From Vogesella sp. XCS3 (GTDB taxonomy: Bacteria; Pseudomonadota; Gammaproteobacteria; Burkholderiales; Chromobacteriaceae): a DNA stretch of 64,000 nt. The notes under the pieces are model-generated. The model did no database searches, was not told the DNA's origin, and saw nothing but the letters and a program-made list of their open reading frames with translations. Location: the NCBI RefSeq assembly GCF_020616155.1, contig NZ_CP085530.1:1301501-1365500 (forward strand), written 5' to 3'. Made by a program: the position numbers and the translations under genes. Below are positions 55,066 through 63,848 of the stretch, piece after piece (within the stretch, counting starts at the first letter, position 1; every line of letters starts with the position of its first letter).

Positions 55066-56253
55066 ATGCAAAGACGACAGTTTCTCGCCACCCTCGGCGC
55101 CGGCCTGCTGACCGTACAGCTGCCGGGTCTCGCCTACGCCATCGCGCCCGCCGGTTACCAGCGCCTGCTGGTGCTGGTAGAGCTCAAGGGCGGCAACGAC
55201 GGCTTGAATACCGTCATCCCCTACGCCAGCCCCGACTACACCCGGCTGCGGCCAACCCTGGCCATCGCCCGTGAACAGGTACTACAGCTGGACGAGCAGC
55301 GCGGCCTGCACCCGGCGCTGGCGCCGCTATTGCCGCTGTGGCAAGCGGGCCAGCTGGCCATCGTGCAGGGCGTCGGCTACCCCGACCCGAACCTGTCGCA
55401 CTTTCGTTCCATCGATATCTGGGACACCGCCAGCAATAGTACGCAAACACTCAGCAGTGGCTGGCTCACCCGCTTGCTGCAGCAGTACCCGGCTGGCGAC
55501 GCCTTCGCCAGCGACGGCCTGATTCTGGGCAGCCAGACGCTGGGGCCACTGGCCGGCGGCGCCCGCGCCGTAGTACTGCGCAACGCCGCCGACTTTGCCC
55601 GCCAGGCGCGGCTGGCACAGGCGGGTGCTAGCCAGGGCGGTAGCAGCGCGCTGGCCCATGTGCTGAAAGTGGAAGCCGACATCCGCCGCGCCGCCAGCGA
55701 CATCGGCAAAATGAGCCCGGCCCAGCAGGCCATGGGTGGCGCGCAAGACCCGGGGCGCATTCCGGACGCCCCCGGCAATTTTGGCCGTGCCGTGCATACC
55801 CTGCTGGAAACCCTGGCTGGCGGTAGCCAGGTCGTGGTGGCCAGGCTCACGCTGACCGGCTTTGACACCCACGCCGGGCAAACCGGTACCCAGCAGCGGC
55901 TGCTGGCCGAGCTGGCCGAAGGCTTGGCCGCATTGCAGGCCGGCCTGGCCGCACAAGGGCGCTGGGACGATACGCTGGTGATGAGCTACGCGGAATTCGG
56001 GCGGCGCCCGAAAGAGAACGGCAACCAGGGCACCGACCACGGCACCGTCAATAGCCATTTCGTGCTGGGCGGCCGCGTGGCGGGCGGTTTCTACGGCCAG
56101 GCGCCGCAGCTGGCCGGCGTCAGCGATGGCAACCTGCCCTACGCGGTGGACTTTCGCCAGCTATACGCCACCGTGTGCGAACGCTGGTGGGGCAAACCGT
56201 CGGCAGCCGTGCTGGGCGGGCGCTTCAGCCCGCTACCGCTGCTACGGGCCTGA
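55066..56253 (+). CDS. DUF1501-family protein with Tat-like leader
   Basis: 395 residues. The N-terminus MQRRQFLATLGAGLLTVQLPGLAYA has the RRxFL twin-arginine pattern followed by a hydrophobic stretch. The DUF1501 domain (sulfatase/alkaline-phosphatase-like fold) shows LVLVELKGGNDGLNTVIPY, LSHFRSIDIWDTA, TGFDTHAGQ, YAEFGRRPKENGNQGTDHGTVNSHFVLGG. The final GTDHG block is probably part of the metal site. The substrate is unknown. Its partner DUF1800 gene is immediately upstream. Confidence 0.92.
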   Translation: MQRRQFLATLGAGLLTVQLPGLAYAIAPAGYQRLLVLVELKGGNDGLNTVIPYASPDYTRLRPTLAIAREQVLQLDEQRGLHPALAPLLPLWQAGQLAIVQGVGYPDPNLSHFRSIDIWDTASNSTQTLSSGWLTRLLQQYPAGDAFASDGLILGSQTLGPLAGGARAVVLRNAADFARQARLAQAGASQGGSSALAHVLKVEADIRRAASDIGKMSPAQQAMGGAQDPGRIPDAPGNFGRAVHTLLETLAGGSQVVVARLTLTGFDTHAGQTGTQQRLLAELAEGLAALQAGLAAQGRWDDTLVMSYAEFGRRPKENGNQGTDHGTVNSHFVLGGRVAGGFYGQAPQLAGVSDGNLPYAVDFRQLYATVCERWWGKPSAAVLGGRFSPLPLLRA

Positions 56254-56257
56254 CAGC

Positions 56258-56281
56258 AAAAAGCCAGGCACAAGGCCTGGC
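56258..56281 (-). terminator. Terminator of the methyltransferase gene
   Basis: On the minus strand CCAGGC(C), a short TTGT loop, GCCTGG and CTTTTTGC. It lies between the convergent DUF1501 and methyltransferase genes. Confidence 0.75.
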
Positions 56282-56305
56282 CTGGGGCGATGGCTCGGGG
56301 CCAAA

Positions 56306-57838
56306 TCAGACCAGCGGCACAATGCCCAGTGCCTGCAGCGATGCCAGCTCGGCCTGCAGGAAACGCTGCGCCAAAGCCTGCAGGTGGGCCAGCTGGGCGG
56401 CGTCGTTTTCCATCATCTTGCCCTCGTGCACCACGCGTTCGCGGTTGCGCTGCAGCAGCGTGTGCACGTAGCGCGCCAGGCCATCCGCCTCGCGCTCCCC
56501 GGCCAGATACTGCTGGATAAACAGCTGGGTAAAGCGCGAGATCGGCACGCCGCCACCGGTTTGCGGGCTGGCCAAGGCGGCAATGCCCGCACTATGCTGC
56601 GCCAGCTGCACAATGCGCTGGTTCAGCCGGGCGGCGGCCTGGCCGTCTGCTGCTGCCTGCTCGGGCAGCGGGTGCAACATGCGTGCCCCCACCATCACAC
56701 GAATCACCTCCACCAGCTGGCTGCGCTGCATGGCAGGGCCCAGCAGCCGCTTGGCCAGCTCGCCCAGCGTGCGCGGCTGGCCATCCTGCAATATTTCCAG
56801 CAGCGGGTCGTACAGTGCGGGGGTCAGGTTGATGGTGCCACGCGGCAAGGCCAGCTTCATTTTTACCTGGTCGCGCGGCACCGCCAGCGCCACGCGCATG
56901 CGCTCCCATTGCGCCTGCTGCTCGGCCGGCGCCAGCTTGCGGGCGCCTTTTATCCAGTAGTCGCGGCGGAACTGCTGGTTCTGGATGTAATCACGCACGG
57001 TTTCGCGAAACAGCGGGTCGGCAATACCGTCCAGCAGCGCCTGCTGCTCCGGCGTAAAGTGCAGCACCGGTACCTGGTCCATGGTGCTGGCCTGGCAGGC
57101 GTAAGCCAGCTTGGCCGGTGCCAGCGCCGCGGCCAGATCGGCAAAGTACATCGGCTCCCAGTCGCGGTTGAAGTATTCATGCGCCAGATAGTGCGGGTCT
57201 TGCTTGGCGATGGTGCCCAGCCTGTCTTTGACGCGGCTATCGGACAGGGCGCGCGGCTCGGTGGCAACGAGCTGCTGGCTGAAATCCAGTGCCGCCTTGA
57301 CCTGGGCTTCGATGCCGGCACCCGGCGCGCTCATGCGCTCGGCGTGGCAGGCAAACAGCTTGCGCAGCGGCGCAAACGCCGCCCAGCCCGGCAGCGTGTT
57401 GTAGCTGATATACAGCACGCCGCCCACCCGCAGGCGGCGGCGCACAAAGTCCACGATCAGGGCGCGGTTGTCGGGCGAGATCCAGCTCCAGATACCGTGC
57501 AGGCCGATGAAATCGAACTGCGGCAGGTCGTCTCGGGCGCAAAACTCGGCAAATGATTCGTCGCTGAGCACCGCACCGCTACCACTGATGGCCGCCAGCT
57601 CTTGCGCAAAAGCGGCGTGCTGCGGGTTGAAGTCATTGGCGTACCACTGCAGGCTGCCGCTGGCGGCGTGCAGGTTCACGCTCATGCCCTGGCCAAAGCC
57701 CAGCTCGCAGGCGGTATGCCAGGCCGGCAGCGCGTAGCCGGCATCCTGCAACACAAAGCGCGCGTAGTAGGGGTTCAGCTCGCTGTAGTACCCGTAGGTG
57801 TAATCCACATCCGTGACATAACCGGCAGACCAAGACAT
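56306..57838 (-). CDS. Class I SAM methyltransferase with methyltransferase-regulatory domain
   Basis: 510 residues, with AAGGGGAG before the ATG. The N-terminal Rossmann methyltransferase domain (about 1-200) has the SAM motif ACELGFGQGMSVN, DFNPQHAAFAQ and GLHGIWSWIS. The next part (about 210-300) is the methyltransferase regulatory domain type, followed by a helical C-terminal region with winged-helix character (ALYDPLLEILQDGQPRTLGELAKRLLG). The target is unknown. Relatives are often encoded beside cell-surface glycan genes, which is not the case here. Confidence 0.88.
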   Translation of the reverse strand: MSWSAGYVTDVDYTYGYYSELNPYYARFVLQDAGYALPAWHTACELGFGQGMSVNLHAASGSLQWYANDFNPQHAAFAQELAAISGSGAVLSDESFAEFCARDDLPQFDFIGLHGIWSWISPDNRALIVDFVRRRLRVGGVLYISYNTLPGWAAFAPLRKLFACHAERMSAPGAGIEAQVKAALDFSQQLVATEPRALSDSRVKDRLGTIAKQDPHYLAHEYFNRDWEPMYFADLAAALAPAKLAYACQASTMDQVPVLHFTPEQQALLDGIADPLFRETVRDYIQNQQFRRDYWIKGARKLAPAEQQAQWERMRVALAVPRDQVKMKLALPRGTINLTPALYDPLLEILQDGQPRTLGELAKRLLGPAMQRSQLVEVIRVMVGARMLHPLPEQAAADGQAAARLNQRIVQLAQHSAGIAALASPQTGGGVPISRFTQLFIQQYLAGEREADGLARYVHTLLQRNRERVVHEGKMMENDAAQLAHLQALAQRFLQAELASLQALGIVPLV

Positions 57839-58104
57839 AACGCGCTCCCCTTATTTAAGTAATCCGCACGCGGACAAGTTATGCCCACCATAGCGCATGG
57901 CTACCCAAAGCTGCAGCAATCGCCTGCCAGATTCTGCCACCGGCCACGCCGCCGTCGGCAGCAGCGCGACACCTTGTGCCGCCACCGGCGCGTCTGGCCA
58001 GCTTCATAGCAATAATCTAGCTATCGTATTTTTATTATTAATTTAACTTTTAAATCAAAATGCAGCATCATGACAGCAGCCCATCACACCGCAGGAGCCG
58101 CAAC

Positions 58105-58173
58105 ATGAAACGTCTATTCCAGCACCGCATCAACCTGGACGAAATCTGGGCCAACCTGGTGTGGATGCAGTAA
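58105..58173 (+). CDS. Possible 22-residue mini-protein or leader peptide
   Basis: ATG 58105 to TAA 58173, preceded by AGGAG at the ideal 7-base distance. It reads MKRLFQHRINLDEIWANLVWMQ. The peptide is basic at the N-terminus with two Trp in a short amphipathic segment, and no family is recognised. The upstream 80 bases are very AT-rich (58015-58065) and could hold a promoter. A 12-base-pair hairpin follows at 58200-58228. The rest of the 266-base spacer from the methyltransferase (57839-58104) shows no other gene. It may be a real small protein, a RiPP-like precursor or chance. Confidence 0.45.
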   Translation: MKRLFQHRINLDEIWANLVWMQ

Positions 58174-58199
58174 TACTGCCGGCCACCGTCGCCTGATTG

Positions 58200-58228
58200 C
58201 CCTGCATGCAAAAAAATTGCATGCAGGG
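58200..58228 (+). terminator. Strong hairpin after the mini-ORF
   Basis: CCCTGCATGCAA, A5 loop, TTGCATGCAGGG: a 12-base perfect stem between the mini-ORF and the tRNA-Thr promoter. No T run follows, so it may be an RNA-stabilising hairpin rather than a terminator. Confidence 0.5.
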
Positions 58229-58230
58229 GC

Positions 58231-58259
58231 TTGCCAAAGCGCGCGGGCTTGTCTAATAT
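58231..58259 (+). promoter_or_regulatory. Promoter of tRNA-Thr
   Basis: TTGCCA (58231-58236), a 17-base spacer and TAATAT (58254-58259), followed 11 bases later by the tRNA. A GC-rich discriminator (CGCG) fits a stringently controlled stable-RNA promoter. Confidence 0.75.
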
Positions 58260-58270
58260 TCGCGTCCTAC

Positions 58271-58346
58271 GCCGGTGTAGCTCAGTTGGTAGAGCAGCTG
58301 ACTTGTAATCAGAAGGTCGAGGGTTCGACTCCTTTCTCCGGCACCA
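58271..58346 (+). tRNA. tRNA-Thr (anticodon TGT)
   Basis: 76 bases with encoded CCA. The acceptor stem GCCGGTG/CTCCGGC has a T-T mismatch at the sixth pair. The anticodon stem-loop is CTGA-CTTGTAA-TCAG with TGT, and the T-loop is GGTTCGACTCC. Confidence 0.96.
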
Positions 58347-58354
58347 AGCATTTA

Positions 58355-58382
58355 GGCCCCTGTCGCAAGACAGGGGCCTTTT
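58355..58382 (+). terminator. Rho-independent terminator of tRNA-Thr
   Basis: GGCCCCTGTC, GCAA tetraloop, GACAGGGGCC, TTTT. Confidence 0.93.
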
Positions 58383-58434
58383 GCCATTTGCGCGACGGCG
58401 TACGCTGTCAGCTGTCACATTGCCATGGTAATGT

Positions 58435-58455
58435 CGGGCAAATCCTTTTTGCCCG
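58435..58455 (+). promoter_or_regulatory. Inverted repeat directly upstream of phnF
   Basis: CGGGCAAA, five bases, TTTGCCCG: perfect 8-base arms ending six bases before the phnF ATG. No Shine-Dalgarno sequence is present between it and the start. It may be an operator for autorepression or an RNA hairpin limiting translation. Confidence 0.45.
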
Positions 58456-58461
58456 TACACC

Positions 58462-59193
58462 ATGAACAAACGCACCGCCCGCCCTGCCGGCACGCCGCTG
58501 TGGCTGCAGATCGAAGCCACCCTCAGCCAGGAAATCCTGGCCCGCACCCTGCAGGGCCGCTTGCCCAACGAAACCGCGCTGGCCGAACGCTTTGCCGTAA
58601 ACCGCCACACCGTGCGCCAGGCTATCCAGCACCTGCAAGACAAAGGCCTGGTACGTATCGAACGCGGCCGCGGCACCTTTGTGCAAGAAGAAATCATTGC
58701 TTACCGCCTGGGCAAGAGCAGCCGCTTTTCGCACAGCCTGAACGAACAGCACCTGGTAAGCGATGTGGACATCCAGTCCTGCCATTTCGAGCCAGCCAGC
58801 GACGCCGTGGCCCGGCTGCTGGCCGTGCCTGCCGGCAGCCAGGTATTGCGCGTCGAAGCACTGGACCTGGCCGATGGCAAAGTGGTCAGCGTCTGTACCC
58901 AGTACTTTCCGTTACCGCGCTTTGACGGCTTTATCGAGCACTACCGCCACAGCCGCAGCACCAGCGAAGCCTTTGCCCGCCTGGGCATCGCCAGCTTTCG
59001 TCGCAGCCTGAGCCGCATCAGCGCGCGCCTGCCGCGCCCCGAAGTCGCCGCCGCACTGTGCCAGGGCAAGCAGCAGCCCATCCTGTACGTGGAAAGCGTG
59101 TATGCCGACAGCGACGGCACACCCATCGAGTACGGCATTACCCGCTTTGGCGGTGACAATGTGCAGGTAGAAATCAACCCCGACAGCCTGTAA
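58462..59193 (+). CDS. phnF: GntR/HutC-family regulator of phosphonate metabolism
   Basis: 243 residues. The N-terminal winged helix-turn-helix (GRLPNETALAERFAVNRHTVRQAIQHLQDKGLVRIERGRGTFV) is followed by a UTRA effector domain (about 95-240; SRFSHSLNEQHLVSD, RVEALDLADGKVVSV, YVESVYADSDGTPIEYGITRF). It fits the PhnF/PhnR group, which controls phosphonate genes. It heads the cluster, and CTAG-centred palindromes typical of HutC-type operators lie before phnS and phnW. The ATG has no ribosome site. Confidence 0.88.
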   Translation: MNKRTARPAGTPLWLQIEATLSQEILARTLQGRLPNETALAERFAVNRHTVRQAIQHLQDKGLVRIERGRGTFVQEEIIAYRLGKSSRFSHSLNEQHLVSDVDIQSCHFEPASDAVARLLAVPAGSQVLRVEALDLADGKVVSVCTQYFPLPRFDGFIEHYRHSRSTSEAFARLGIASFRRSLSRISARLPRPEVAAALCQGKQQPILYVESVYADSDGTPIEYGITRFGGDNVQVEINPDSL

Positions 59194-59252
59194 GCAGCAG
59201 GCCACCGCTCGTGGCACCGGCACAACGCTGTGTGGCACAAGACACACAAAGT

Positions 59253-59270
59253 CATCTAGACATCTAGATG
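59253..59270 (+). promoter_or_regulatory. Candidate PhnF operator before phnS (double CATCTAGA)
   Basis: CATCTAGA is repeated directly at 59253-59260 and 59261-59268, and CATCTAGATG (59261-59270) is a perfect palindrome. One CATCTAGA also stands before phnW (63825-63832). The word is rich in CTAG, which is rare in such DNA, and TCTAGA centres fit HutC-type GntR operators. Confidence 0.6.
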
Positions 59271-59337
59271 TAAATCGCCTGTAATGTTGGCCGCGTACAG
59301 TGCGCCTTGTCTCCCAACCCGACACAAGGCTCACGAC

Positions 59338-60351
59338 ATGCACACCCTCCGCACCCTGCTGGCCGCCGTGCTGGCCACCACCAGCCTGGCCGCCCTGGCC
59401 GACACCACCCTTACCGTGTACACCGCGCTGGAAGCCGACCAGCTGAAGGCGTACCAGCAAAAGTTCGAGCAGGAATACCCGGACGTGAAGCTGCGCTGGG
59501 TGCGCGACTCCACCGGCATCATCACCGCCAAGCTCTTGGCCGAAAAAGCCAACCCGCAGGCCGATGTGGTAATGGGCGTGGCGGCATCGTCGCTGCTGGT
59601 GCTGGAAAAGGAAGGCATGCTGCAGCCGTACGCGCCGAAAAACCTGGCCCGGCTCAGCAAGGCCTACGTGGATGACAGCAACCCGCCAGCCTGGGTAGGC
59701 ATGGACGTATGGGGCGCGGCCATCTGCTTTAACACGGTAGAGGCCTCCAAGCAGGGCCTGAAAAAACCGGAAAGCTGGAAAGACCTGCTGAAGCCCGAAT
59801 ACAAGGGCAAGATCGTGATGCCGAACCCGGCCTCCAGCGGCACCGGCTATTTTGATGTCACCGCCTGGCTGACGCTGTTCGGCGAAAAAGACGGCTGGTC
59901 CTATATGGACAAGCTGCACCAGAACATGGCGCAGTACACCCACTCCGGCTCCAAGCCGTGCAAGCAAGCCGCTGCCGGCGAGTTCCCCATCGGCATCTCG
60001 TTTGAATACCGCGCGGCCAAGCTCAAAGACGGCGGCGCACCGATCGACGTGGTGTTCCCCAAAGAAGGCCTGGGCTGGGACGTAGAAGCCACCGCCATCC
60101 TGAAAGGCACGCGCAATCTGGCCGCTGCCCGCAGCCTGGCCGACTGGTCGGCATCGCAATCGGCCAACGAGCTGTACGAGAAAAACTTCGCCATCGTGGC
60201 CATGCCCGGCATTGCCAAGCCCAACGCGCACATCCCCGCCGACTACGAAAAACGCCTGGTAAAACAAGACCTGCGCTGGTCTGCAGCCAACCGTGACCGC
60301 ATCCTGGCCGAGTGGACCCGCCGCTACGACGCCAAATCCGAACCCAAGTAA
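59338..60351 (+). CDS. phnS: 2-aminoethylphosphonate ABC transporter substrate-binding protein
   Basis: 337 residues from ATG 59338 (AAGG 8 bases upstream). The signal peptide is MHTLRTLLAAVLATTSLAALAD. The mature protein is an iron-binding-type extracellular solute receptor (LTVYTALEADQLKAYQQKFEQEYPDVKLRWVRDSTGIITAKLLAEK...). The sequence and the phnTUW neighbours place it with the 2-aminoethylphosphonate receptors of the PhnS2 type. It delivers the substrate to PhnTU. Confidence 0.9.
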   Translation: MHTLRTLLAAVLATTSLAALADTTLTVYTALEADQLKAYQQKFEQEYPDVKLRWVRDSTGIITAKLLAEKANPQADVVMGVAASSLLVLEKEGMLQPYAPKNLARLSKAYVDDSNPPAWVGMDVWGAAICFNTVEASKQGLKKPESWKDLLKPEYKGKIVMPNPASSGTGYFDVTAWLTLFGEKDGWSYMDKLHQNMAQYTHSGSKPCKQAAAGEFPIGISFEYRAAKLKDGGAPIDVVFPKEGLGWDVEATAILKGTRNLAAARSLADWSASQSANELYEKNFAIVAMPGIAKPNAHIPADYEKRLVKQDLRWSAANRDRILAEWTRRYDAKSEPK

Positions 60352-60393
60352 GCCACCCCACGCGGCGGGCACGCCCCGCCGCCGGAGCCCCCC

Positions 60394-60960
60394 ATGCCCA
60401 GCACCCCGCTTAGCTCCCTGGACGATATCGCCCGCCTGCTGGCCGGCAGCGGCACCCGCCTGTACGGCGGCGAAGCCATCAGCCAGCTGCAACACGCCCT
60501 GCAAAGCGCCCACGCGGCCGAACAAGCGGGGGCCAGCCCGGCACTGATTACCGCCGCCCTGCTGCACGACCTGGGCCACCTGGTGTGCGAGCAAGGCGAC
60601 GACGATATCGCCAACGGCATCAACGACCACCACGAAGCGGTGGCCGTACACAGCCTGCAACACCTGTTTGCGGACGAGGTATTGCAGCCCATTGCCCTGC
60701 ACGTGGCGGCCAAACGCTATCTGTGCGCCGTGCAGAGCGGCTACCACGCCGCGCTGTCGCCCGCCTCGCAAGCGTCGCTGGCACTGCAAGGCGGCGTGAT
60801 GAATGCCGCAGCCTGCCAGCGCTTTGCCGCCCGCCCGTGGGCAGCGGATGCCCTGACACTACGCCACTGCGACGACCTGGCCAAAGACCCTGCCGCCAGC
60901 ACGCCGCCGCTGGCGCACTACCTGGCTATTGCGGCCAACGTTTTGAAAGCCACGCCATGA
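60394..60960 (+). CDS. PhnZ-like HD-domain phosphonate oxygenase
   Basis: 188 residues, family of HD proteins associated with phosphonate operons. From memory of PhnZ, a mixed-valent di-iron oxygenase, the expected ligands are present at nearly the same numbers: His34, His58-Asp59 (LLHDLGH), His80, His103 and Asp161 (RHCDDLAKD). The substrate-gating Tyr24 and Glu27 (YGGEAISQLQH) are also present. PhnZ cleaves C-P bonds of 1-hydroxy-phosphonates oxidatively. Whether this homologue uses the same substrate is unknown; no PhnY-type hydroxylase is visible before the window ends. It overlaps phnT by 4 bases (ATGA). Confidence 0.85.
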   Translation: MPSTPLSSLDDIARLLAGSGTRLYGGEAISQLQHALQSAHAAEQAGASPALITAALLHDLGHLVCEQGDDDIANGINDHHEAVAVHSLQHLFADEVLQPIALHVAAKRYLCAVQSGYHAALSPASQASLALQGGVMNAAACQRFAARPWAADALTLRHCDDLAKDPAASTPPLAHYLAIAANVLKATP

Positions 60961-62093
60961 AGCTAGACCCTACCACCCTGCTGCACAAAGCGCCGCCTGC
61001 CGACGGTGCGGCCACCCGCCCCTACCTGCAGCTTGCCGGCATCAGCAAACGCTTTGGCCAGCAGCAGGTACTGAGCCAGCTGGACCTCACCATCGGCAAG
61101 GGCGAATTTGTCTGCCTGCTGGGGCCATCGGGCTGCGGCAAAACCACACTGCTGCGCCAGATCGCCGGGCTGGACGTGCCCGATAGCGGACACATTGTCA
61201 TGGATGGCCGCGACATTACCCTGCTGCCACCCGCGCAGCGCGACTACGGCATTGTGTTCCAGAGCTACGCGCTGTTTCCCAACCTGAGCGTGGCCGACAA
61301 CATCGCCTACGGCCTGGGCGGCGCCCGCCGCGACAAAGCGCGCCGCGTCACCGAGCTGCTGGCACTGATCGGCCTGGACGGGATCGCCGGCAAATACCCG
61401 GCGCAGCTGTCCGGCGGCCAACAGCAGCGCGTGGCACTGGCGCGCGCGCTTGCCACCTCGCCCAGCCTGCTGTTGCTGGACGAGCCGCTGTCGGCGCTGG
61501 ACGCCCGCGTACGCGAACACCTGCGCCGCGAGATCCGCAGCCTGCAGCAAAAGCTGGGCATTACCACCATCATGGTCACGCACGATCAGGAAGAAGCCCT
61601 CACCATGGCCGACCGTGTAGTGGTGATGAACGGCGGCCGCATCGAGCAGTGCGCCACGCCGTTTACGCTATACCGCGAGCCGGCTACGCGCTTTGTGGCC
61701 AGCTTTGTCGGCCAGGGCAACTGGTTGGCCGCACGTAGCCGCAGCACCCAGCACGCCACGCTGGGCGATGTGTCGCTGCTGCTGCCTGCGCCGCACGGTA
61801 GCGCGCCAGGCAGTGCGCTGACGCTGTTTATCCGCCCGGAAGACCTGACCCTGCACCCGCGCTGGCCGGCCACGCCGGACGCGGTACTGGCCGACATCAC
61901 CAAGCTGGAGCTGCTGGGCCCCATCTACCGCGTGAGCCTGCACGTGCCGGCCTGGGGTGCGGCCAACGTGGTAGCCGACATCACACACGCCCAGCTGGCG
62001 CAGCTGGATATCAGCCTGCAGCAGCGCGTGCCGGTATCGCTCAATGTGGCGCGGCTGCGCGTGTTTGCCAGCGAAGGGGCGCAGCATGACTAG
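60957..62093 (+). CDS. phnT: 2-aminoethylphosphonate ABC transporter ATP-binding protein
   Basis: 378 residues from ATG 60957. Walker A is GPSGCGKTT, the signature is LSGGQQQRVALA, Walker B is LLLLDEP and the switch is VTHDQEEA, followed by a TOBE-type C-terminal domain (about 290-375; LFIRPEDLTL). It belongs to the PhnT2-type ATPases of AEP uptake. It is coupled to the HD gene upstream (ATGA) and to phnU downstream (8-base overlap). Confidence 0.92.
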   Translation: MKLDPTTLLHKAPPADGAATRPYLQLAGISKRFGQQQVLSQLDLTIGKGEFVCLLGPSGCGKTTLLRQIAGLDVPDSGHIVMDGRDITLLPPAQRDYGIVFQSYALFPNLSVADNIAYGLGGARRDKARRVTELLALIGLDGIAGKYPAQLSGGQQQRVALARALATSPSLLLLDEPLSALDARVREHLRREIRSLQQKLGITTIMVTHDQEEALTMADRVVVMNGGRIEQCATPFTLYREPATRFVASFVGQGNWLAARSRSTQHATLGDVSLLLPAPHGSAPGSALTLFIRPEDLTLHPRWPATPDAVLADITKLELLGPIYRVSLHVPAWGAANVVADITHAQLAQLDISLQQRVPVSLNVARLRVFASEGAQHD

Positions 62094-63777
62094 CCTGAGC
62101 ACACCACGCCGCCTGGCGGCCAGCCGCGACGAAACCCAGGCCAGCCTGCTGTTGTGGCTGCTGCTGGCCTTGCTGGTGGTGGCCGTATTGCTGCCGCTGG
62201 CTGCCATTCTGGGCCAGGCCATGTTGGCCGCGGACGGCAGCTTTGCCGGGCTGGCACCGCTACGCGACACGCTGGCGCAGCCGGGGCTGACGCGGGCGGC
62301 GGGCGGCAGCCTGCAGGTAGCGCTGGCCACTACCGCCCTGGTGCTGCCGCTGGCCTACGGCTACGCTGCCGCGCTCACCCGTGTGGCGCTGCCGGGGCGC
62401 GGGCTGTTCCGCCTGCTGGCCTTATTGCCCTTGCTGGCACCGTCGCTGCTGCCGGGCATTTCGCTGGTCTACCTGTTTGGCCACCAGGGCCTGCTGAAAA
62501 GCTGGTTTGCCGACGGCAGTATTTATGGCTTTGCCGGCATCGTGCTGGGCGAGGCGTTTTACACCTTTCCGCACGCGCTGATGATTCTGCTCACCGCGCT
62601 GGCGGTGGGCGACGCCAGGCTGTACGAGGCGGCGCGCACACTGGGCGCCGGCCCGCTGCGCCGCTTTGCCACCATCACCTTGCCCGCCACGCACTACGGC
62701 CTGGTATCGGCCGCCATGGTGGTGTTTACCCTGGTAGTCACCGACTTTGGTGTGGCCAAGGTGATAGGCGGCCAGTACCCGGTGCTGGCGGTGGAGGCGT
62801 ACAAGCAGGTGATCGGCCAGCAGAATTTCCCGCGCGGCGCGGTGATCGGCCTGCTGTTGCTGCTGCCGGCGCTGCTATCGTTTGCGGTGGATCGCTGGCT
62901 GCAACGGCGCCAGGGCAGCCAGGTCTCGGCGCGCGCACAGCCCCTGCAGCCGCTACGCCAGCCACTGGCGCGCCTGCTGGCGCTGCTGTACTGCAGCGTG
63001 GTGGGTGGCGCACTGCTGGTGCTGCTGGGCACCGCCATCGCGGCCGCTTTCATCAAACAGTGGCCGTACCAGTTGCAGTTCACGCTGCAGCATTTCGACT
63101 TTGACCTGGTAGACGGCGGCGGCTGGCTGGCGTTTGGCAACAGCCTGAAGCTGGCGCTGTATACCGCGCTGGCCGGCACGGTACTGGTGTTTCTGGGCGC
63201 CTGGGGTAGCAGCAAGCTGCGCACCGCCGGCACAGCCGGGCAGCTGCTGCACGCGCTGGCCATGCTGCCCATGGCAGTGCCGGGGCTGGTGCTGGGCCTG
63301 GGCTATATCTTTTTCTTCAATCATGCGGCCAACCCGCTGCACGGCCTGTACGGCACGCTGGCGATTCTGGTGCTGTGCTCGGTGGCGCACTTTTACACCA
63401 CCGCCCACATGACGGCGCGCACGGCGCTGGCGCAGCTGGATGCCGACTTCGAGCCGGTAGCCGCCTCGCTGCACGTACCACTGTGGCACACGCTGTGGCG
63501 CGTCACCCTGCCCACCTGCCTGCCGGCGGTGCTGGATATTGCCCGCTACTTTTTTGTGTCGGCCATGACCACGGTGTCGGCGGTGATCTTTCTGTATACC
63601 CCGGACACCGTGCTGGCTGCCGTAGCGGTGCTGAACATGGACGACGCCGGCGATACCGCCGCCGCCGCGGCCATGGCCACGCTGATCGTGGCCAGCAGCG
63701 GCACGGCCTGCCTGCTGTTTGCCCTGCTGTCGCACTGGCTGCTGGCACGTAGCCAGCGCTGGCGGCGGCCGCTGTAA
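62086..63777 (+). CDS. phnU: 2-aminoethylphosphonate ABC transporter permease (fused two-domain)
   Basis: 563 residues from ATG 62086. Two fused permease domains with about twelve transmembrane helices carry EAA loops [21 protein letters not shown] (near residue 200) and [22 protein letters not shown] (near 465). This matches the PhnU2 single-gene permease of AEP systems, in which one long protein replaces separate PhnU and PhnV. It ends at a terminator before phnW. Confidence 0.9.
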   Translation: MTSLSTPRRLAASRDETQASLLLWLLLALLVVAVLLPLAAILGQAMLAADGSFAGLAPLRDTLAQPGLTRAAGGSLQVALATTALVLPLAYGYAAALTRVALPGRGLFRLLALLPLLAPSLLPGISLVYLFGHQGLLKSWFADGSIYGFAGIVLGEAFYTFPHALMILLTALAVGDARLYEAARTLGAGPLRRFATITLPATHYGLVSAAMVVFTLVVTDFGVAKVIGGQYPVLAVEAYKQVIGQQNFPRGAVIGLLLLLPALLSFAVDRWLQRRQGSQVSARAQPLQPLRQPLARLLALLYCSVVGGALLVLLGTAIAAAFIKQWPYQLQFTLQHFDFDLVDGGGWLAFGNSLKLALYTALAGTVLVFLGAWGSSKLRTAGTAGQLLHALAMLPMAVPGLVLGLGYIFFFNHAANPLHGLYGTLAILVLCSVAHFYTTAHMTARTALAQLDADFEPVAASLHVPLWHTLWRVTLPTCLPAVLDIARYFFVSAMTTVSAVIFLYTPDTVLAAVAVLNMDDAGDTAAAAAMATLIVASSGTACLLFALLSHWLLARSQRWRRPL

Positions 63778-63787
63778 ACCCTGCCTC

Positions 63788-63809
63788 ACCGGGCTGCGGC
63801 CCGGTTTTT
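63788..63809 (+). terminator. Terminator between phnU and phnW
   Basis: ACCGGGC, TGCG loop, GCCCGGT followed by TTTT, ten bases after the phnU stop. phnW must then be expressed from its own promoter or by read-through. Confidence 0.85.
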
Positions 63810-63822
63810 CTGACCCCGCAAA

Positions 63823-63834
63823 GACATCTAGACA
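63823..63834 (+). promoter_or_regulatory. Candidate PhnF operator before phnW
   Basis: GACATCTAGACA, sharing the ten bases GACATCTAGA with the site at 59259-59268. It lies 15 bases before the phnW ATG. Confidence 0.5.
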
Positions 63835-63848
63835 AGCAAGGAAGCACC

